Position numbers and translations under genes: made by a program. Positions 59,063 to 64,000 of a DNA stretch of 64,000 bases are shown one piece after another (the first letter of the stretch is position 1; each line of letters starts with the position of its first letter). The DNA comes from Chloroflexi bacterium HGW-Chloroflexi-6 (GTDB taxonomy: Bacteria; Chloroflexota; Anaerolineae; Anaerolineales; Villigracilaceae): assembly GCA_002840685.1 (NCBI GenBank), contig PHBU01000001.1:248001-312000 (forward strand). Direction: 5' to 3'. The notes under the pieces are model-generated. The model saw only the letters and a program-made list of their open reading frames with translations, did not search any database and had not been told where the DNA came from.

Positions 59063-60031
59063 TCAGTGTCCTTGGTTTTCGATTGTTGCCATGTTAGTAT
59101 TGATGGTTTTGAAATCGCCTTCAGGCAGATCTTGTATGATTAACAGCGATGTAGATCCATAATCTATGAAACTCGTTGCAACACTTCCATACGGCCAGCG
59201 CCCCAGGCCTGAATGTCCGTGGGCAACCAGCAGTACCATATCGGCATTTTCTGTTTCGACCATATTGTGCAGGGCGGCAGTTTTGTTTTCGCTGACAATG
59301 AGCCTGGTCTTGATCTCAATGTCTGTCTGTGAGAGCTGGGCCAGAAGTTGTTCCAGGTAATGCGCCGATGCTTTTTGATTGCGTTCAACGATCTGGTCGA
59401 TCATCTGGGCATCCTCTTTTGAGATCGGCAGTCGATTCATAATTTCAGGTTTTTGCACTACTGTGCCAATAACTAGTTTGGATTTGTAGCGATTGGCGAT
59501 TCGGATTGCCACCGGTAAAATTAGTTCGGCCCTGGCAGAGCCATCGAGCCCAATAAAGAGCCGGTTGTAGCGGATTTCCTGCGAGGCAGATGCGGGGGGT
59601 GACGGATGGGGGCGCACCAACAGGGTCGATTTGTTTGCGCGCAGGATGATTTTTTGCACCACACTGCTCATATTCCATATGCTCAGGCCGCTTGCGCCAT
59701 GTGTGCTTAGCACAATCAGGTCAACTTGATTATTGTTGGCATAATCGATGATTCGCTCTGCCGCTGTGCCATCCTGAATGCTTTTTTCAACTTTCAACCC
59801 GGCTTTCTGAAAACAAGCTTCGATACCATCTAAATAAACACCTGCATCATGTTTTTTTAAATGCCATTTTACAGGGTCGATCGGTTGAAGCGGCCCTGTT
59901 TCACGAGGCTGTTCAAGCACATGAAGAAGTGTCACCCTCGTTTCGAGAGTGGCCGCAAGAGATATGGCGTGTGGCACAACGCATTCGGCCAAGATAGAAC
60001 CGTCCAAAGGGACAAGAATATGAGTAAACAT
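59063..60031 (-). CDS. Tandem universal stress protein
   Basis: 322 aa with two UspA domains (about 1-148 and 155-300). Each starts with a hydrophobic strand ('ILVPLDGS', 'LFIGLDGS') and ends in a nucleotide-binding-type glycine loop ('THGASGLSIWNMSSV', 'AHGHSGLGRWPYGSVA'). Likely binds ATP or another nucleotide and responds to stress. AGAAGG precedes the ATG. Directly upstream of, and coupled to, the glucan synthase gene. Confidence 0.9.
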   Translation of the reverse strand: MFTHILVPLDGSILAECVVPHAISLAATLETRVTLLHVLEQPRETGPLQPIDPVKWHLKKHDAGVYLDGIEACFQKAGLKVEKSIQDGTAAERIIDYANNNQVDLIVLSTHGASGLSIWNMSSVVQKIILRANKSTLLVRPHPSPPASASQEIRYNRLFIGLDGSARAELILPVAIRIANRYKSKLVIGTVVQKPEIMNRLPISKEDAQMIDQIVERNQKASAHYLEQLLAQLSQTDIEIKTRLIVSENKTAALHNMVETENADMVLLVAHGHSGLGRWPYGSVATSFIDYGSTSLLIIQDLPEGDFKTINTNMATIENQGH

Positions 60032-60177
60032 AGCCTTCTCTTTTCGTGTGTTGGCAATGATGGTGACTGTGGTGTGATGAAATTATTCCCCCGAATACAT
60101 TTCAGTTACATATTAAATAATACAGAAATATCAGCAAAAAAACAAGCTAAATTGCACGATTTTAGGGAATTGGTATA

Positions 60178-60220
60178 GACAATCAAATCTACTCAGGTCA
60201 GCGGAGCAGATTTGATTGTC
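60178..60220. repeat. Inverted repeat between operons
   Basis: Perfect 13-bp arms (60178-60190 and 60208-60220) downstream of the methyltransferase gene. No T-run on the reverse strand; it could be a weak terminator or a protein-binding palindrome. Confidence 0.5.
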
Positions 60221-60263
60221 GCAAATTGGTTTTTAAGACGGGCGGATTGGTTCGCAACAGAAA

Positions 60264-60881
60264 CTAAGATTTTCGCGCGGTAAGAAGAAAAACCGGAAAG
60301 GATTTTTCTGTTTTCCCAATTTTCTTTTTAATATGAAGTGCTGTTGAAAAATTGATCTCCTGGAACCCAACCGCTTCCACCCGTTTTTGCAGGGACTCGC
60401 GCTCGAAGCCCAGATGCACATCGGTCGTGCCGTCGGTATGGAAAGTGCCATCTTCGGCATCGAGATCGGCGATGACCAGCCAACCACTCGGGTTAAGAAT
60501 ATCGTAAAAGCGCTGAAGCACGGTATCCGTATCGGGAATGTGATGCAGTACCAGTAACGAATAAACCACATCGAAATGGGATGCCAGCAAATGGTCGGAG
60601 GTTAAATCCATGCGGACCGGTGTCATATTCAAGATGCCCGAATCTACGATTTTATCGGCCAGCACATCCAGCATGCCATCCGAAATGTCAGCCAGAAGGA
60701 TGTGGGCAAAATCATCCCGAAGGAAGAAACTCAACAGACCGGTTGCACAGCCATATTCAAGGGCGGTCATCTCGGGCTTGAGCGGCAGCGTGGCACGGAT
60801 GGCCTCGGCTAAAACCCTGGCGCGTTCAACCTTTGTCGGGTCAGAATCCCAGTCTTTGGCGCGTTCATCGAAGTTGGTCAT
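60264..60881 (-). CDS. Class I SAM-dependent methyltransferase
   Basis: 205 aa. SAM-binding motif ALEYGCATGLLSF near 40-52, acidic end of strand 2 'LLADISDGMLDV' near 62, and 'VVYSLLVLHHIPD' near 105. Methyltransf_11-type; substrate unknown (a small molecule is likely). Its start overlaps the stop of the small membrane protein gene by 4 bp. Confidence 0.87.
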   Translation of the reverse strand: MTNFDERAKDWDSDPTKVERARVLAEAIRATLPLKPEMTALEYGCATGLLSFFLRDDFAHILLADISDGMLDVLADKIVDSGILNMTPVRMDLTSDHLLASHFDVVYSLLVLHHIPDTDTVLQRFYDILNPSGWLVIADLDAEDGTFHTDGTTDVHLGFERESLQKRVEAVGFQEINFSTALHIKKKIGKTEKSFPVFLLTARKS

Positions 60882-61171
60882 AACAGGGCAAATCCTAAGA
60901 TTGGAAAAATCAGGGTGATCAATGGAAGCAATCCCAGCCCGATGGCCAGGATGTTCTTTTTGAAATAATAAGCCACCCAGGCCAGCGGGGTAAAAATCAC
61001 GATCGCCACCGGAAAGCTAAGCGAACCGAAAAAGATGAGTGCGAATGCATTGGGATCAATCTGGCCGTCGGCCAGAAAAACGGTGAACAGCGCCAAAGCA
61101 CCACAAGGGACGATCACCAGCGCCCACACAACGCTGATAATGGTCAGGAGAATCACTGGCAGCTTTTTCAT
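60878..61171 (-). CDS. Small membrane protein, three helices
   Basis: 97 aa, three hydrophobic helices (about 4-30, 42-66, 72-95), no recognised family. ATG 61171 is the conservative start; a GTG at 61189 overlaps the E2 coding end. Coupled to the methyltransferase gene by overlap. Confidence 0.65.
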   Translation of the reverse strand: MKKLPVILLTIISVVWALVIVPCGALALFTVFLADGQIDPNAFALIFFGSLSFPVAIVIFTPLAWVAYYFKKNILAIGLGLLPLITLIFPILGFALL

Positions 61172-61179
61172 CACTTGAG

Positions 61180-62454
61180 TTATTCCCACTTCTCCAGCGT
61201 TTCTTTCACTCTCATCAGAAACCAGTCGGCGGAGGCGCCATCCAGGATGCGATGATCGAAGACAAAAGAGAGATAAACCATCGGGCGGATGGCGATGCTA
61301 TCGCGGCCCAGGTTATCGGTCACGACCACGACCCGCTTTTGCATGGCTCCGATGCCGAGGATTCCGCACTGCGGCTGGTTGATGACCGGGAAGGCAAAGA
61401 GCGAGCCGCTGATGCCATGATTGGTCAGGGTAAACGTGCCACCCTTGACCTCGTCCGGTTGCAACTTGCGGGTGCGAGCGCGAGTGGCCAGATCGTTGAC
61501 GGCGCGCGCCATGCCCAGCAGAGACAGCCCATCCGCGCCTTTGATGACCGGGACGATCAGACCATCCTCGCCGAGCGAGGTGGCCATGCCCAGGTTGATG
61601 GATTTATGCAGGAGCAGCCCTTCATCGCTCCAGGAAGAATTGACCTGCGGGTAGGCCTTCAGCCCGGCAACGATGGCCTGCATAAAGTAGGCGGTAAAGG
61701 TCAGGTTGACGCCATCACGGGCAAAGGTTTCTTTGTTGGCCGCGCGATGGGCGATGACGCGCGACAGGTCCGCTTCCATGACGGTCAGCACATGCGGGGA
61801 GGTGTGCTTCGACTCGAGCATGTGTTTGGCAATTGAGCGGCGAATGGCAGTATGGGGCAGGAGAGTATCAGGTGAGGAGGTATCAGGCCCTTCGACTACG
61901 CTCCGAGCAGGTGTCAGGTGAGGAGGCCGGGTAGGCGTGCCGGATGCGGCACTCTTACTGTTCTCTGGTTTTCTATTCTCTATGAACTGAAGTATGTCAT
62001 TTTTGGTGATCCGTCCGTTGAGTCCTGTTCCCCTGACCTGCGACAGATCGATCCCGCTTTCGGTAGCGATTTTTGCCACCACCGGTGAGATAAAGCCAAG
62101 TTCCTGTGTTGAGTGCGAGGTGCCAGATATCGGGTTGGCTGCAGCGGGCGCAGGGCCGGATACAGGCGCACTTGATTCTTGAGTACCTGACACCTCCACA
62201 CCTGAAATCTCATCACCATGCATTCCGATCACGGCCAGCACATCGCCCACTTTGGCGACAACCCCCTCGGCCAGCAAGATCTGCAAGAGCACACCCGAAG
62301 CCGGGGCCGGGATTTCGGTATCGACTTTGTCGGTATTGACTTCCAGGAGCGCATCCAATTCGTTGACCGGGTCGCCAACAGCTTTGAGCCATTTCGTAAT
62401 GGTCACTTCCTCGACGCCTTCACCCAAACGCGGGACAAACACTTTTGTCGGCAT
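61180..62454 (-). CDS. 2-oxoacid dehydrogenase E2 (dihydrolipoyl acyltransferase)
   Basis: 424 aa. Lipoyl domain with the lipoylated lysine K43 in EVNTDKVDTE, peripheral subunit-binding domain ('FISPVVAKIATESGID', 'GTGLNGRITKNDIL') near 135-170, and a catalytic domain ending in FDHRILDGASADWF (catalytic His about 401). Transfers acyl groups from E1 to CoA in pyruvate, branched-chain or 2-oxoglutarate dehydrogenase complexes; no E1 or E3 gene is adjacent, so the class is not fixed. The inter-domain linker contains a repeat insertion (61868-61926). AAGGAGAG precedes ATG 62454. Confidence 0.9.
   Translation of the reverse strand: MPTKVFVPRLGEGVEEVTITKWLKAVGDPVNELDALLEVNTDKVDTEIPAPASGVLLQILLAEGVVAKVGDVLAVIGMHGDEISGVEVSGTQESSAPVSGPAPAAANPISGTSHSTQELGFISPVVAKIATESGIDLSQVRGTGLNGRITKNDILQFIENRKPENSKSAASGTPTRPPHLTPARSVVEGPDTSSPDTLLPHTAIRRSIAKHMLESKHTSPHVLTVMEADLSRVIAHRAANKETFARDGVNLTFTAYFMQAIVAGLKAYPQVNSSWSDEGLLLHKSINLGMATSLGEDGLIVPVIKGADGLSLLGMARAVNDLATRARTRKLQPDEVKGGTFTLTNHGISGSLFAFPVINQPQCGILGIGAMQKRVVVVTDNLGRDSIAIRPMVYLSFVFDHRILDGASADWFLMRVKETLEKWE
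61868..61926. repeat. In-frame repeat insertion in the E2 linker
   Basis: A 13-bp direct repeat (61868-61880 and 61914-61926) flanks a 33-bp segment that includes CCCTTCGAC and CGCTCCGAG. It is read in frame as part of the Pro/Ser/Thr-rich linker (peptide LTPARSVVEGPD). Confidence 0.6.
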
Positions 62455-62532
62455 GAATCTCTCCTTTTTAGACAGGCTCGATTCTACAACAAGTTTGGCA
62501 TTCGCGGCCAAGCAAATAAGACAAAGAAACTC

Positions 62533-64000
62533 CTAAAAAGCCCAGAGCAGGGTCATGAGCGCCGCAACGGCCGTAATGACCAGTGAAATCACAAACGTCA
62601 CGCGCAGCACCTGGCTTTCCTCGCCGATACGGTCGATGCTGGCCGCGGCATTTTGCAGCTTGGCCGGGGAAATAACGCTCGCCAGCCCGCCGCCAATTCC
62701 GCTGGCGGCGGCAACCAGCAGGCCGGCCGCGCCAATCTTTTCAGCCGTCGAGAGATGAATCGCCGTCAGCATGGCGATGGCCGAGGCTTCTGAGCCGCTG
62801 ATGAAACCGGCCAGCAGACCGAGGAAGGGCGCCACCGCCGGGTAGAAACCGCCAAAAGCGCGGGTGGCGGCGTCAGCAATGACAAAGACCATATTATTGG
62901 CCGGGTCGAGCAGCTGCCAGTCCGCATTTTTGCCGGAGTGGTTGATGATGAAGGCAATCGCAAAGAAAATGGCCGAGGCCAGCATTGGACGCGGAGCGCG
63001 CTTGAGCCAGCGTTGCAGCGAAACCGTCAGTTGGGCCTTGCTGGGTTTGAGCCAGGGCAGGGCGGCCAGCGTGCTGACCAAAATCCAGAAGTAGGCTTGC
63101 CAGAGCAGGCGCAACTTTTCGGGTGAGCCAGGAATGATCGTCAGCGGCATCGCCCACTGATTAAATGTCAGATCGAAGAAGGGCAGGAAGGGCGCGTTAA
63201 CCAGCAGGGCAAAAACCGTCAGCAGGAGCCAGGGAGAAGTTGCAGCCGCGAGCGACATCTTCGCCTCGGCAGATTTGTCCGCAACGGTCAGCAGGCTGCG
63301 GTCGACGAGAGTCTGCCCCGTCAGCTTAAGATAGGCCAGCATAACGAGCACCACGCCCAAACCGGCGGCAACGCCCGTCAGCGTCACCATCCCGACTTGG
63401 TTCATGCCGATCGCGATCAGCCCGGCAGTCAGACCGGCCAACAAGGTCGGGAAAAATCCGCGCCAGACCATTTTCCAGCCGCCGACGATCCATAACATGG
63501 CCAGGGCGATGCAGGTGCTGATGACCGGCATAAAACGCGCAAAAAAGCCGCCGACTTCGTTGACCGGCAGACCGACAAAGTTCGAAAAAACCACGACCGG
63601 GATGCCGAGTAAAGCATAAGTGCAGAGCGCATCGTAGCCGAGGGCCGGCAGGGCAATGGCGACAAAGGAGGAGTAGCCGAGCGCCAGCATGATCGGCGGC
63701 AAGATCGAGACCGGGGTCGCGCCCATTGCCGCCAGCAATGTGCCGATGCCGATATTGAGAATCAGGATCTGGGCAACCTGGTTGCCGGGTGCAATGGTTT
63801 TGATCAACGCTACAACCCGATCAATGGCCCCGACTTCTTTCATGATCGTGATCTGCAACAGCGAAGTCGCCACCATGAGCGTGATCGGGAAGGAGGCCAC
63901 CACGCCCGCCAGGCTGATCAGCAGGGTGTTGACGAGCGGCGTCTGAAAGTACAGCCAGGCCACCAGCGCGGCGCTCAGCCAGCCGATCAGCCCGGCAACG
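62533..64000 (-). CDS. L-lactate permease family transporter (5' end outside window)
   Basis: At least 488 aa visible and open to the window edge, so the N terminus is missing. The family is normally about 530-560 aa. About twelve helices are seen, with family-like features: 'LLNIGIGTLLAAMGATPVSI'-type helix near the visible start, 'FSNFVGLPVNEVGG', 'GFISGSEASAIAML' and 'SGIGGGLASVISPAKLQNAAASI' near the C terminus. Likely lactate or glycolate uptake with protons. The in-frame GTG at 63963 is probably internal. Confidence 0.85.
   Translation of the reverse strand, partial: VAGLIGWLSAALVAWLYFQTPLVNTLLISLAGVVASFPITLMVATSLLQITIMKEVGAIDRVVALIKTIAPGNQVAQILILNIGIGTLLAAMGATPVSILPPIMLALGYSSFVAIALPALGYDALCTYALLGIPVVVFSNFVGLPVNEVGGFFARFMPVISTCIALAMLWIVGGWKMVWRGFFPTLLAGLTAGLIAIGMNQVGMVTLTGVAAGLGVVLVMLAYLKLTGQTLVDRSLLTVADKSAEAKMSLAAATSPWLLLTVFALLVNAPFLPFFDLTFNQWAMPLTIIPGSPEKLRLLWQAYFWILVSTLAALPWLKPSKAQLTVSLQRWLKRAPRPMLASAIFFAIAFIINHSGKNADWQLLDPANNMVFVIADAATRAFGGFYPAVAPFLGLLAGFISGSEASAIAMLTAIHLSTAEKIGAAGLLVAAASGIGGGLASVISPAKLQNAAASIDRIGEESQVLRVTFVISLVITAVAALMTLLWAF

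Noticed and set aside
62533..63963. GTG at 63963 as true start of the lactate permease
   Set aside because: The frame stays open to the window end and the visible protein is shorter than the family, so the real start is outside.

Overview
The window looks like a chromosome segment of an uncultured or little-studied Chloroflexota bacterium, probably class Anaerolineae. This is inferred from lipoproteins rich in Thr/Ala/Pro 'TATATPT' tails, NBR1-type Ig-like lipoproteins, a DUF6391-type protein, a 7TM-sensor/Ser-Thr kinase fusion, a CcmE with a cysteine in place of the heme-binding histidine, and a high-GC housekeeping background. No rRNA or phylogenetic marker alignment was available, so the assignment is an inference.

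Layout. 1-2260: a terminator, tRNA-Arg(CCG), cysS and a DUF6391-like gene. 2261-7568: a sharp change to A+T-rich, all-forward, mostly membrane-protein ORFs of unknown function. They are separated by short G+C-rich spacers that share sequence motifs, and the whole resembles an integron-type gene-cassette array without an integrase. It ends at an AviRa-like 23S rRNA methyltransferase and a sulfotransferase-like gene. 9176-20074: tRNA-Arg (anticodon GCG), surE, a MaoC hydratase, a DUF3048 lipoprotein, a HIT protein, xseA-xseB-DivPAP2, lipoproteins, an esterase, DinB and a membrane Ser/Thr kinase. 20139-21791: a secreted Cys-rich protein with a transglycosylase-like domain.

21839-38689 is a respiratory block. 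A complete reverse-strand system I cytochrome c maturation operon is read in the order ccmE-ccmF-ccmH-ccmG-ccmI-like-diheme cytochrome-ccmA-ccmB-ccmC-ccmD. Next to it are two divergent operons. One encodes a 7-heme cytochrome, a Tat-exported 4x[4Fe-4S] protein and an NrfD-type quinone-interacting membrane subunit. The other encodes a small membrane protein and two consecutive modules of nine-heme cytochrome c plus membrane cytochrome b, the second with a C-terminal c-heme. About 26 c-type hemes are encoded beside the machinery that attaches them. No obvious terminal reductase is present, so the electron acceptor is unknown.

38837-50343: a flippase-like membrane protein, a CDP-paratose 2-epimerase-like enzyme, three NBR1/Ig-like lipoproteins, an orphan nuclease-fold protein, MazG-like, lipid kinase and diguanylate cyclase genes, and a DprE2/DprE1-like oxidoreductase pair. 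50475-60031: a universal stress protein followed directly by a giant (2861 aa) cyclic beta-1,2-glucan synthase. 60264-64000: a methyltransferase, a small membrane protein, a 2-oxoacid dehydrogenase E2, and an L-lactate permease cut by the window end.

The strongest candidates for something new are the cassette-like array with its AviRa-type gene, the multiheme/NrfD/cytochrome b locus, and the variant Ccm system.
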